NCBI GenBank assembly: GCA_963932465.1 | Contig: OZ010786.1 | Coordinates: 594,259,038-594,323,037, forward strand | Length of the DNA: 64,000 bases | Direction: 5' to 3' | Source of the DNA: Maratus speciosus | Taxonomy: Eukaryota > Arthropoda > Arachnida > Araneae > Salticidae | Shown: positions 10,750-21,988 of the stretch, piece after piece | Numbering within the stretch: position 1 is the stretch's first letter | Layout of the letters: each line of letters begins with the position of its first letter | Notes under the pieces: model-generated | Database searches by the model: none | The model's input: the letters and a program-made list of their open reading frames with translations, nothing else | What the model was told of the DNA's origin: nothing | Translations under genes and position numbers: made by a program

Positions 10750-12300
10750 CTATTATGTATAAGTGCATATTCACAGTCGCCATGTGACGACTAATTTTTT
10801 TGCTTTGGCCGCTAACTTTCAATGTCTCAGTCGCCAGACGTTATGCAGGGATGCTCCTTTTCTGCTAATGGTGGATTTCTTCCTTTTTTAAAAAATGAAA
10901 TTCGCGTATTTTCCTTCCTACAGTCCAGAATGATCTGTTTAACACAGAAAACTATTATATTACATAGAAAAACACACGTCTGAAGTGTGTTTTTATAGAG
11001 CTAAATAATTTTTCACATTCACAAATTTTTTAATGTAATGTTATACGATAAAATCAAAATTAGAAATATTGTTGTCCTAATATTTCCCACTACCATGATT
11101 GCTTAGCTTTACATTTTTTTAAAACGCATCTTGTCCAACTATATCTTCTGAATGAACATAGTTTAAGATTTGTATTAGACTTAATAATTAAATTTAAATA
11201 ATTTTGTGATTAAATTAAACATACCCATTTGATGTAATTAGCCTGTATTTTCTTGTACATTGTATAAAATAATAATTATATATAAAATAAATTATTTTCC
11301 ACTTTGAATTCAGTCCCTTACAAACACTAAATTCTTTTTATGTGTTTGTTTCACAATGTGGCCACTGGACTTTTTGGGTTTAGGAGCCACTTTCTCCTTC
11401 CAGATATTGGGAATCTACACCTATACTATTATGTAAAATTTTATAATTTTTACTATTTTTAGTTCAGAGGAATGTAATTTAAAGCACGTTTACAAGGTAA
11501 ATTTAATGATGAATGAAATATGATCTATATAATGCAAAATTCTGTAATATAAAGAACTTCTCATCCCAAGGTGTGTTATAAAGATCTATCGTATTTATCT
11601 TCATGTGTAATTCACTCACCAAAAAACCTAAAGATTTAATATCTGCGAGTGCTTTTTATGCTGTGCAGTAGGGGGGGGGGGGAGAGGAGAGGAGAAATGT
11701 ACATTTGGGGAGTTAGGGCTTTATTTATTTATGTTAGTGAGCAACAAATATTGCAGATTTTTTTTTTTTTTTCAAACTAAAGTTCGAAAGATTTCAATTA
11801 TTTAGGTAAGCTGGAGAGATGGGTGAGAAGGGAGAAGTGAAATTTTTGGGGCTCAGGAGATTATTTTATATGATTTACTATTATTGCCAATAAAGATCTT
11901 TAAAGAAGGATGGTGGAAATTTATATATATATATATATATATGTGTATGTTTAAAGAGCAATATTTCTTGATATTTTTCTTAAGACGGTAAATTTTTTAT
12001 TTAGTAAAATTTAACATAGCTTTTTATATCTCTGAAACAAACCAACAGAAATACCATCTAAACATGCATGTTATATATTACTTCCATATTTTCCAAGGAG
12101 TGGTTTAAAAAATCTCATAGCACAGTGCTTTTTTAAATTGAAATATGAGGCATCCTTTTTTGCGGGAGGGAGGGGGAGAGATTGAAGATTAATAGAAATC
12201 CTGACTATGAGTTCTTTGTATGGTCTTTAATTTTTGTTGTTGTTGTTTTATTTTTTTTATCATTAACTTAAAAAAAGTACTGATATCAATACAAAAACAC
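10750..12300. other. AT-rich stretch with simple repeats only
   Basis: Poly-G at 11671-11681, poly-T at 11759-11772 and a TA microsatellite at 11923-11942. No coding or transposon signal was recognised. Confidence 0.45.
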
Positions 12301-12304
12301 TTAA

Positions 12305-13378
12305 CGGGTTAAAAGTTTGTGACGCAGCGCTTTATCTTATGCTCTAAGAATTTTAAATATGGAACTTAAAAATAATGATATCAAATTTTGAGTGATACTA
12401 TGCTATTAATTATAATATCTATATATATTTATTTCATCATTTTATTTTTTTGCAATTGCATGTGTAAAAATTATGTTCAATTTAAAAAGATGTATAAAAG
12501 TTTATTCATTGATGCATTATCATTCATATCTCTCATAAATTCAAAATATGAGTTTTAAAAGATACGATATCAAAATTTAAGTGACGCCTTGATGTTGCTT
12601 AAAAAGATTAGTTTTAATATTCAATTTAAATTTTCTTTTGGCTAAATACATTTACACATCTAAACAATACTTTTCATTTTCCAGTGCACTGTTGAATACA
12701 TTACTTTCACTGAATCTATATAATGCACTGAAAGGTATTCATTTGAATAAATTGATTTAAATTTTATGCCACGCTAACGAAAAATCAAAAGTAAAATTTT
12801 TGTAAATAGTTTTTTGCGTCATTGTATCCAAACTAAGTTAAATGTATGCATATGGATAATATGACGAAAAAAACTATTTACATAAATTTTACTTTTGATT
12901 TTTGGATAGCGTGGCACAAAAGATAATTCAATTTATTCACATGAATACATTTCAGTGCATTATATAGATTCAGTGAAAGTAACCTATTCAACAGTACATT
13001 AGAAAATGAAAAGTATTGTTTAGATGTGGAAATGTATTTAGCCAAATGGAAATTTAAATTGAATTTTAAAACTAATCGTTTTAAGCAACATCAAGGCGTC
13101 ACTTAAATTTTGATATCATATCTTTTAAAACTCATATTTTGAATTTATGAGAGATATGAATCACAATGCATCAATGAATGAACTTTTATACATCTTTTTA
13201 AATTGAACATAATTTTAGCACATGCAATTATAAAAAAATAAAATGATGAAATAAATATATCTAGATATTATAATTAATAGCATAGTGTCACTCAAAATTA
13301 GATATCATTACTTTTAAGTTCCATATTTAAAATTGTTAGAGCATAAGATAAAGCGCTGCGTCACAAACTTTTAACCCG
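12305..13378. mobile_element. 1.07-kb palindrome flanked by TTAA (foldback element)
   Basis: TTAA flanks at 12301-12304 and 13379-13382. The arms start CGGGTTAAAAGTTTGTGACG and stay complementary over roughly 530 bp to a centre near 12841, with scattered mismatches and small indels. The arm holds two diverged copies of a block with ATGATATCAAATTTTGAGTG (near 12375) and GATATCAAAATTTAAGTGAC (near 12567). The same block appears in the small element at 41818-41989 (ATATCAAATTTTGAGTGA). No ORF. It may be a fold-back derivative of a TTAA-specific DNA transposon, or two head-to-head copies sharing their outer ends. Confidence 0.88.
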
Positions 13379-13991
13379 TTAAGGGTTTCTGTATTGATTT
13401 CATATAAGGTTAGTTGGGGCAACTGGGACATGATTTTACAATGTGACTCTGGAGCTTCTGACAATTCAGCTTCAAAAAACTAATGTTCATTTGAATTAAT
13501 GTCTGAACTTCTGTAAATGTGTTCAGTTAGGTTCCCTCTATCAGACAGAAATGCTCAAAATTATATTTTAATATTTAAAAATATAAAACTATGCATATTT
13601 CATATTTCTTTCCTCATGGGTCTAGTTGTCCCCAAAAATGGGATAACTGGACCAGGGGGGGGGAGGGGGTCTATGTTTCACACGCGTTCATATTTTTTCA
13701 TATCGGATATCAGGTCCTGTTTGAAAAAGTGTAACCAACTTAAAAAAATTTAATCCAGCAGATCATGCAAATTGTATGTCAATAAAGGGAAACCTTTGCT
13801 GTCAATGTGTCTAAAAAAACTCTAAAATTGAAAATATTAGAATTATTTATAGCAAAAACATAATTCTTAAGGAAGTACTTATGTACTTTGGTATAGATAA
13901 TAAGTATAAAAGTCAAATGGGTATTTTAAGGAAAAAAATAGCAAGGTAAACCTATGAACAAACGACTACGTAAGTACTTAAGTACTTTATC

Positions 13992-14120
13992 CAAGGGTAG
14001 CATTATATAGGGGAATTTTTATTGTTCCTACCAGAACCCTTACAGAAAGGTGCGATGCAGATATTATTTTCAAAATAGTGGTAGGAACGATAAAAGTTTC
14101 CCTATAGAATGCGACCCCTG
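13992..14120. mobile_element. 129-bp hairpin MITE
   Basis: Inverted ends CAAGGGTAGCATTATATAGG and the complement of CTATAGAATGCGACCCCTG. Inner inverted motif TTCCTACCAGAACC / TAGTGGTAGGAAC. It lies inside the 13407-14924 element. Confidence 0.7.
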
Positions 14121-14152
14121 TGTATAGTACAATTTAAAAGTCTGGCTATCTC

Positions 14153-14366
14153 GCTTTCAGGAGCAAGGTACTTGCCTTCGTGAAATGTTGAAATAATTTA
14201 ATGACACCAATGTTTACAAGAGAATTTATCTGCAAACAAGTAAAAGTATATTTTCGCGTACATAATAAAGGTGAAATTTTCATTATAAAATTCAGGTGCC
14301 AATGCAGCAATTAGGAATTAAAATTAAGTGATGCCATAACGGCATCACCGCCTCTCAAGGGGCCAA
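14153..14366. mobile_element. TTAA-type MITE, family A, decayed copy
   Basis: The left end CTTTCAGGAGCAAGG and the right end CCGCCTCTCAAGGGG keep the family outline, with GACACCAATG and ATTCAGGTGCC inside. The flanking TTAA sites are lost. Confidence 0.45.
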
Positions 14367-15688
14367 GAAATTTGGTTTGATACCACTCAATATGCTTTTT
14401 TTTAAAATTTCATTACATAATTTTAATAAGATATTCTATTATTTTCTTTATTGTGAGCATAAAACAATGGAGAAATTTACTTCCCGTAGTAAGAGAAACA
14501 CAAAAATATTATTTATAAATATTGGCGTAACTGGATCCAGCATGGTCCAGTTACCCCGGATACATGCCCCAGTTACCAAATTCCTGAAATATTTATGGGG
14601 TAACTGGGACACCGGGCTTACATTTGAAACATGAAGTAAATATGTATGGATACCTTATAATATTAGTGTAGTTATATGTCTAATCTTAAAAAAAAATGAT
14701 TGTTTAATAAAAGTACTTACAGTATTTTAATAATCAGCCGAGGAAGTTCAACCATATAGTCTTGTCTAAATGTTGTTTTGTGACAATTATGATTGAGTTG
14801 ATACACGTTGTTTTAGGAAGTGGGGATTAAGGGGCAAAAGCTAAAACTTAAAAAACACCAACAGCTTTTTATAAAATAGCCTATGGCCCAGTTACCTCGT
14901 GGTTCCAGTTAACCCAACTAATCTTAGTAACAAAATTTCTGCAAAATCTGAAAAATTTAATACAACTTCAGTTCTAAAATTTCTATGTTATGTTATAAAA
15001 CACATATAAATATAACATTTCTCCATGCAATTAGGAAACAATAGAAAGAAAATTTATGGAGGTATACAGATTTAAGAATAAATGAACATTTTCAAAAAGT
15101 AGAAAGGAAAAAAAAGTAGGAACCATATCATACTTTCAATAATGAATGTGTCTAATACTTTTTACGCAATATCAAATTGCAAAATCATTGATCCTCATTA
15201 ATAATAAAAATTCAATTTTTAAATTCTTTAGATTAAAATGCACATCAATATTATTCTAATATCTGTAACAAAATATATGCACAGTGCTTAGTTTCTACAA
15301 AAAAAAAAAAAAAAAAAAATGTACCAGATCTCTAATATGCTATTCAAATGAACATTGAAACGAACGAAAAGAGGCGAATCTGTCCGCCACGTGACGTAAT
15401 GTGCGAGCAGCTAAGAAATCTTTACAGTTGGCGCATTGTACGAATGGTACCAACCCCCTGCTTTTCCTTATTTTAAACTAAATTTTTTCGTTAATTCCGG
15501 TGTGAATTTTAACTTTACAGAAACAAAATTGCTTGCTCCTGAAAGGGTTAAGTTTCTTTTAATTCAAACCTCTTGATTTTCACAGGATCAATCATTAAAT
15601 AAAGCCAATATTACTTATTTAAAAAATGGGGTGGTAAACAAACATTTTTTTTTTTTAATTAGTGGATGAGCATCACTATTTGCAGAGA

Positions 15689-15917
15689 TGCCAAGTTGTC
15701 ACTAATCCTCCGTAATACGTGGGTTAATTTAAACCTGGTTTAATACATTTGGTACCGGAATTTTTTTTCAAAGATGAAATTAAATAAGTTCCACGTAAAA
15801 AAAAAAAAACTGTAATTAAATAAATAAAGATTCATCAAATAATTTTTCTGGTTTGAAACTTTGTTAAACTGGGTTAAATTAATCCACGCATTACGAAAGA
15901 TTAGTGCGAGCTTGGCA
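15689..15917. mobile_element. 229-bp hairpin MITE
   Basis: Inverted arms: TGCCAAGTTGTCACTAATC / GATTAGTGCGAGCTTGGCA, then CGTAATACGTGGGTTAATTT / AAATTAATCCACGCATTACG. Inner ACCGGAATTTTTT and AATTTTTCTGGTTTG face each other. A run of A and T separates the arms. Confidence 0.78.
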
Positions 15918-17200
15918 CCTATGCTATTTGTAACCAGGTTTGCCAGTTTGCCCACCATTTTTATTCAGTACTTACCACAAATTAATAATAGTATTTTTTG
16001 CTTTATTTAATGAGAGACATTTCGTGATCACGTTAAGTAAAAATTATTTCATCGGAACTTCCGGTAGGAATTTGAAATTTAAAAATAAAAATGGAGGACA
16101 AACTGGCAATACTGTTTGTAACGTTGCATATATAAACAATCAATCTCTTTTTTTTCGTAATTAACAGACAAGCATCACTGTTTGCAACGCTATATAGTGT
16201 ACCGTGCAGCGATTGGTACGTCTTCTTATCTGTTACTAAACTACCGATTGCATATGCACAAACGATGCACGTCAATGCCTTATTGTGAGTGTAAAGTAAC
16301 GCCAAACTAAGAGATTATATAAATCTAGATTATAACTTTTTTGAAACATTTACGGTGGGAGGTTTATTTAAAATTTCAACGCTCTATCGGGTGAATTTTG
16401 TGGATATGCTACCATCAGAACCCGAAATTAGATAAATACGGTTACAACTACGCTAATTAGCAAAATAAGTTTTGGCTGAGGTCCTTGGCATAGTTATCAA
16501 GTCTCCTATATTTTAACTACATTTTTTTATCTGTAAAAGAATTCGCTTTAAATAATCGCTGATTTATTTGATAAAATCTAGCAAACTTGTATTATAAATT
16601 AGTGGTAGCTAAAAAGCAGGAGACTTGTAAATTAAGTCCTTGTAAGAACCAGTATAAACAATTAAGAATTAATTTAACTTTGCTTATTTCTGAAAACTAG
16701 TCAAAATTTGAATCTGTTAACTTGTTATTAGCTATGAATAATTAAAAAAAATCAATTATTGACAGTTTTTTTAATAATTACAACTAACTTTAATATGAGC
16801 GTTAAAAACGGAATAAAAAATCAATTAAAACTCAGTTTCACTTAGTTTGAACTGGCTTAAACCTTTGATTAACTGCCAGAGATAACTACAGTTTTTATAT
16901 TTAAGTGTACCTTAATTTGCAAAAATTTTTCTTTGTGGAAAATTTCTCGTGAAAATGTCATTGTATATAAGTTTGGGGCAGATGTTATTTTTTCAAAAGT
17001 TTGTACGAATAGATAAAAAAAAAAAGATACACTTTATACATTTGTGTACCGATCCTTAGTCAAAGCGTTAATTAGTAATCTGTAATTACTTTTTTCTTGA
17101 ATATGAACAAGCTAGTCATTGTTATAATAAGTATTTTCTTAACAAAATTATATCTATTTATACCGTAGACCCAACCCCTTTCATTTTTCTGTTCTGTGTA

Positions 17201-19016
17201 AGGGGCATTCTCACAATCTTTTGACTTTCGGGAATAAAAATCTGGTGAAATTAAACTTGCTAAAATAATATTTTAATCTGATATACGAATGCCTTAACAC
17301 TAGAACCGCCGGAAATTTTACTCAAGTGTTATAAAACTATTTTACACCATAATTTGTATTTTAAACTATTTCACTTATTTATTTAACTTATTTCTCCCTG
17401 GTACATATTTACCTTTAATTAAAAAGAAAATTTTCTGATTTGATTAGAAATATTTTCATTTCTTACCGGTCAAAATGACCGTTATGGCGGTTATAGTGTT
17501 AATGATTCAAAATAAAGGGAAAATGGCCAGCAGCGATTTTTTTTTTTTTTAACTGAGGTTTAAGTTAAACTTGCGAGTTTAATTTTCCTTACCATTTTAC
17601 CACTATAACTTTGTACAAAGGTTTTGTTTTATCTACACAGTAGAAATAAAGGTTATTTCTAGGCTGAATTTAGTTTTATGAAATGCCAAATGAAGTTTAA
17701 ATATGCACAGCTTTTATTGTCAGTACCGAATTAAGTTCACCATAAACAGATTAGGATAATATTAAAAAATGAGTTATACAGAATAGCTATATTTGATATT
17801 ATTTAGGTTCCATATCTCTTCGAACTTTCATGATATATCCATTTACATTTTTCTAATATATGGGGCATTCTCACAATCTTTTGACTTTTGGGGAAAAAAA
17901 TCTGGCGAAATTAAAATTGCTAAAATAACATTTTAATTTGATAGACGAATGCCTTAATGATTCAAAATAAAGAAAAAATGGTCAGCAGCGAATTTTTTTT
18001 TATTTAACTGAGGTTTAAGTTAAACTTGCGAGTTTAATTTTCCTTACCATTTTACCCCTATAACTTTTTATTTTTTTCTAAATTTTTGCTTATAATGAAT
18101 TTGCATAGTAGCCACAGGACATTCAAATAAGAAATAATAACCATGTAGTATTTTTAGTACAAAATGTTGGTATAACATTAACTTAAAGGGGTGTTAAAGA
18201 ACAAGGGGAAGAAGAAGGGACGGAAGGGGGGGGAAAGGGGATGTTATAGAAAAAAAAGGACGGTAATGAAAAAAAAAGGATGGTAAGGATGGGACGGTAA
18301 TGAAAATTACCACTATTTTTAGGCAAATCATGTTAAGACTGGGTGATAGCCACAATGTTCGTTGATTATTAGAAAAAGTTATTTACAATGGATTAAATTA
18401 AAAAAATAATTTACTTCGAAAAGTGCAGGAATAAACCTTGGGGACGGTAAGACTACCAAATAAAGCCACGATGCTTGAAATTGATATTTAAATGCTGATT
18501 TAAATTCTGCAGTAAATTTTCTGTCAAATAATTTTAGACATTCTTTCTCTAGCATACTTCTGCACGAGAAAAACTTGCTGCATCTGAAGTTATTTTCTGT
18601 ATAAGTTTAGCAATAGAGATGGTAAGGAATCTAAAACCCAGGGACAGAGTTAAAAAAATAATATCAACCGTAAAAATGTGTGCAGGTTAATTTTTACTAC
18701 ATATTTATATAAAACATTTGTCCCAGTTTCGGAAAAAAGTTCCATCGAATTATTTTTATTGAAACAAATTTATACAGACAGCTCCAAACTTAAAAATCAG
18801 CATCAGGGACACGAGACGGTATAGGCGTTTTGCTGGTATTTAGGCCCCCAACATATTCCAAAACTTAATTATCTCATTAATATTGTTATGCAATCATGCA
18901 ATGGGATGTTCCCCAGTACATAAAATTAAAAAAAAAAAAAAAAACACAAGAAAATGTACTAAAATAAAAATTATTATTCTGGGACATAAAAGTCAAAAGA
19001 TTGTGAGAAAGCCCCA
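17201..19016. mobile_element. TIR element inserted at TA in R1 (GGGGCATTCTCACAATC ends)
   Basis: The left end GGGGCATTCTCACAATCTTT mirrors the right end AAAGATTGTGAGAAAGCCCC. TA is duplicated at 17199-17200 and 19017-19018, and R1 copy b (about 5501) shows the undisturbed site. The left-end sequence occurs twice (17201 and 17861, each after TA), so the block is either two overlapping copies or one copy inserted into another. The first left end contains the piggyBac-like MITE at 17298-17498. No ORF resembles a transposase. The interior is AT-rich with a G-rich tract near 18190-18300. Confidence 0.8.
17298..17498. mobile_element. piggyBac-like MITE, TTAA flanked
   Basis: TTAA at 17294-17297 and 17499-17502. 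Ends CACTAGAACCGCC / GGCGGTTATAGTG (12 of 13 bases inverted). The internal repeat copy at 17938-17960 reads GCCTTAATGATTC with no insertion, giving a paralogous empty site. Confidence 0.9.
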
Positions 19017-19149
19017 TATGCTTTTTATCGCTCAAATATTATCGCTCAAATGGATTAAAAGTAAATATTTATTAGTAACACAAGAACTAAATAAGTTTAA
19101 GGAAAAGTTTTAAAAGAATAAAACTTTTCGAAAAGAATCATCCACTTAA

Positions 19150-19459
19150 ATCTTCTCGCTGTGCAACCCGACATTTCCTCGGGCAACATAAAAGTAGCAA
19201 AATTTGCGCAACCCGAGATTTCTTCGGGGATGCATATTTTCCATTTAATTAACCATCCTTGATTATTCCCACCAGTTATTTTTTTATTGTAAATTTTACC
19301 TTTTTTAATCGGAGCATATTTTCCTGATCAATGTATTAAAATTTTTGTTTTGAAAAACCGGTGACAAAAGAATAAAAATTCTTAAAAGACACTCGTCGCG
19401 AAGGGGTTAAATGCGCATTTTTGAAGCGATTTTGATAAAACAATTACTCAGCGAGAGGG
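19150..19459. mobile_element. TTAA-type MITE, family B (CTCTCGCTGCG ends), copy 1
   Basis: TTAA at 19146-19149 and 19460-19463. The left end has TCTTCTCGCTGTGCAACC and the right end CAGCGAGAGGG. The left portion is partly duplicated (GCAACCCGA near 19164 and 19214). Inner CCACCAGTTATTTTTTT and AAAACCGGTGAC are shared with the copies at 29765 and 61091. Confidence 0.7.
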
Positions 19460-19752
19460 TTAAAGAGTAGAATTGAGTGAAATATCATTCCTTTTAATAT
19501 TATATAGCAAGAGGAATGTTTTCCAGTTAAAAAGGGGATCTTTCGGAGAGCCCTATGAAAGTGTCCGGTTTGAAGAAAGTTAAATGCGCATTTTTTGAAG
19601 CTATTTTGATAAAACAATTACACAGCGAGAGGGTTAAAGAGTAGGATTGAGTGAAATATCATTCCTTGCAATATAATGTAGTAAGAGGAATGTTTTCCAG
19701 TTAAAAAAGGGATCTTTCGGAGAGCCCTATGAAAGTGTCCGGTTTGAAGAAA
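19407..19752 (+). repeat. tandem duplication, unit 173 bp
   Basis: TTAAATGCGCATTTTT begins both units (19407 and 19580). They run through CAGCGAGAGGGTTAAAG, GAGTGAAATATCATTCCTT and TCTTTCGGAGAGCCCTATGA with few differences. The duplication includes the right end of the family B MITE and adjoining R1 sequence. Confidence 0.88.
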
Positions 19753-20004
19753 TTTTCGGAGGTAATAGCTTCATAAACTTCGTTTAAGGAAAATTTTCTG
19801 CTAATTCTGCTATTTAAGTGTCAAATAGAAATTGTCTACTCAGAATCAGTGGTTGCAGACTCCTTGAAAATTCTAAGAATTGTACTAAATATTAAAATAG
19901 GTTTGGTAATAAAGCTGTGCATGTACCGAGAAATTCTGTTATCTTTCTTACTGTCTGTATGTAGATTTAAAAAAAAATGTATAATTATGATTATAATGTG
20001 TGTA

Positions 20005-20480
20005 CAGTAGGGTGGAGCGAAAAAAATGAATTTTTTTTAAAAATCAAAAACGGGTAGGTGCCAAAAGTTGCCTTTATATACAAGTTCATCATCTGCGTGA
20101 AATATTACCGCTGAAACAAAATATCTTGAGTCTGCGCTTTTGGTCCAAAAGTAGAAATTTTGGGCAAAATTTGACATTTTTTCAAAAAACTTTTAAAATT
20201 CCTATAGAGCTGGATATTATTTAAAAGTGTTATTTAAACCTTTATTATTAATGACATATCATATTTAAACGATAAAACGATATCTTTGTTCTGTATAACG
20301 GGAGAAAAACTGACAACTTTTGGTAAAAAAGGCGTTTCCACTCTGTTGTGCCATACAAGTAATTGTTGTTTGGAATACGTAGTTGCTTTCAAATCTACCC
20401 AGGAGGTATAACGTGGAGGTGGCTTCAATTCGTAACATAACACTGCATAGCTCGACCACCCTTCCATCTCAGCACAATGT
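20005..20480 (-). mobile_element. partial element with CAGTAGGGTGGAGCG end and a short ORF
   Basis: CAGTAGGGTGGAGCGAAAAA at 20005 looks like a transposon terminus, but no inverted partner was found. A 77-residue frame on the minus strand (20467-20234) has a protein-like composition, with ELKPPPRYTSW and SKQQLLVWHNRVETPF. I do not recognise the family. It could be a fragment of a transposon protein. It sits between R1 copies c and d. Confidence 0.35.
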
Positions 20481-20639
20481 TTTATTTATATAAGCTTTGA
20501 AGATAGACTAATTCAAACTTTGAAGTTTTCCGTTAATTTTCGACGCGTTTAAAAGGTAAACCACTTAAAATAATAATTTTTAAAAATATATCTCGCAGAT
20601 GGGGCAACATTGGTGGCAAGTGGCATACATCCCCTAACA

Positions 20640-21881
20640 GCTCTAGAGCGGAAGGTGTTAAATTAATGATACACGTTCGCAACGTTGCACGTGTGTCGCA
20701 TCCCGGTCACTGCTTGGAATGTCTCTTTACTTGTTACTAAATTATCGATTGCATATGTGCAATCGATCCACTAGAACGTTTTAGTATATCTATACGTGAA
20801 TACCAACATGAGAGATTATATTTGTATATTACACTATTTTGTAAAATTTACCGTGGAAGTATTATTTAAAATTTCAACTTTCTATCGGATGATTTTTTTT
20901 TTTTTTGCATATGCTACCATCAAAACCCGTAAATAGTTAACTGCATTTAGAGCTACACTTCTTCGTCAAAACAAGTTTTAACTGAGATCCTTAGCATAGT
21001 CTCCAGTATTTTAACAATTTTTTTCTCTATAAAAGAATTAGCTTTAAGTAATAGCTGATTCCTCTGATAAAATAAAGAAAACTTGCATTATAAATTAGTG
21101 GTAGCTCAAAAGCAGAAGACTTGTAAAATATGTCCTTGTAAGAACCAGTATAAACAATTAAGAATTACTTTTAACTTTGTTTATTACTGAAAACTAATCT
21201 TATCTAGTCAAAACTAGAATCATTTAACATGGAATTAGCTATGAATAATAAAAATAATCAGTTACTGACAGATTTTTCTAGTTACAAGTAACTTTAATAT
21301 ACGCGTTAAAAGAAATAAAAAATCAGCTTAAACTCAGTTTTCATCAGTTTGAACAAGCCTAAATCTTGGGCTAACGGATAGAGATTGCTACAATATTTAT
21401 ATTTAAATATATCATAATTTATAAAAATTCTTCTTTGTTGTAAATTTCTTGTGAAAATATCATTATATATTTGCATGGCAAAGATAATTTTTTCAAATAT
21501 TGTACAAATAGATTAAACAAATGGTACACTATATATGTATATTTACCAATCCTTTGTCAAAGTGTTTTTTAGGTAGCTGTAATTATATAGCAGTAACATT
21601 GTTTCTTAAAAAAAAAAAAATCCAGGCATTGTTTCAGTAAGTATATTCCCAACAAAGCTGCATTTATTTATACTGTAGAGTCACTACTACTGCTGCTGTA
21701 CTGTACTAGTAACCTCTAGTTTTCTCTTCCCTCTATATTTATTTTTTATCCCGAAAAAAATCTCGATTAAGAACAAATGGCTATTAATAACACAAAGAGA
21801 ACCAAATAAATATAAGGAAAAAGTTTTAAAAGTAATTAAACACTCCACAAATTAACACACTTTGAAGATTAGGCTTGAGTG
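20640..21881. repeat. long dispersed repeat R1, copy d (first part)
   Basis: Colinear with 4480-5640 and 16190-17200: TTACTAAATTATCGATTGC, then GAGATCCTTAGCATAG, AGCTGATTCCTCTGATAAA, ACCAGTATAAACAATTAAG and AACACAAAGAGAACCAAATAA. It ends at TTAGGCTTGAGTG (21869-21881). The same 13-mer restarts R1 at 24822, suggesting that the 2.9 kb between is an insertion. Confidence 0.72.
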
Positions 21882-21988
21882 CTGAACAGTGAAGCAGCGT
21901 TGAGGGGTTACCTAGTTGCCAAGCAACTTAACACCCAGGCTGAAGAATGTGACGTCTTACAATTGTAAGAGCCATTGGGGAATAAATA

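Larger units (their letters stand above)
13407..14924. mobile_element. 1.5-kb element with TAACTGGGAC-type repeats
   Basis: Left end AGGTTAGTTGGGGCAACTGG; right end CCAGTTAACCCAACTAATCT, an imperfect inverted repeat. TA occurs on both sides (13405-13406, 14925-14926). Internal, both-strand copies of GGGGYAACTGGGAC-like words occur near 13643, 14530-14600 and 14885, which could be transposase-binding sites. The superfamily is not recognised. It contains a 129-bp hairpin (13992-14120) and a decayed family A MITE (14153-14366). Short open frames inside have no recognisable product. Confidence 0.6.
15594..19990. repeat. long dispersed repeat R1, copy c, heavily interrupted
   Basis: It starts like the 3171-3260 segment (AAATAAAGCCAATATTAC, then GGATGAGCATCACTATTTGC) and is colinear with R1 copies b and d from 16190. 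It is interrupted by a hairpin MITE (15689-15917), a TIR element (17201-19016) and a TTAA MITE (19150-19459). R1 sequence resumes at 19017 with TATGCTTTTTATC, as predicted from copy b. Confidence 0.72.
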
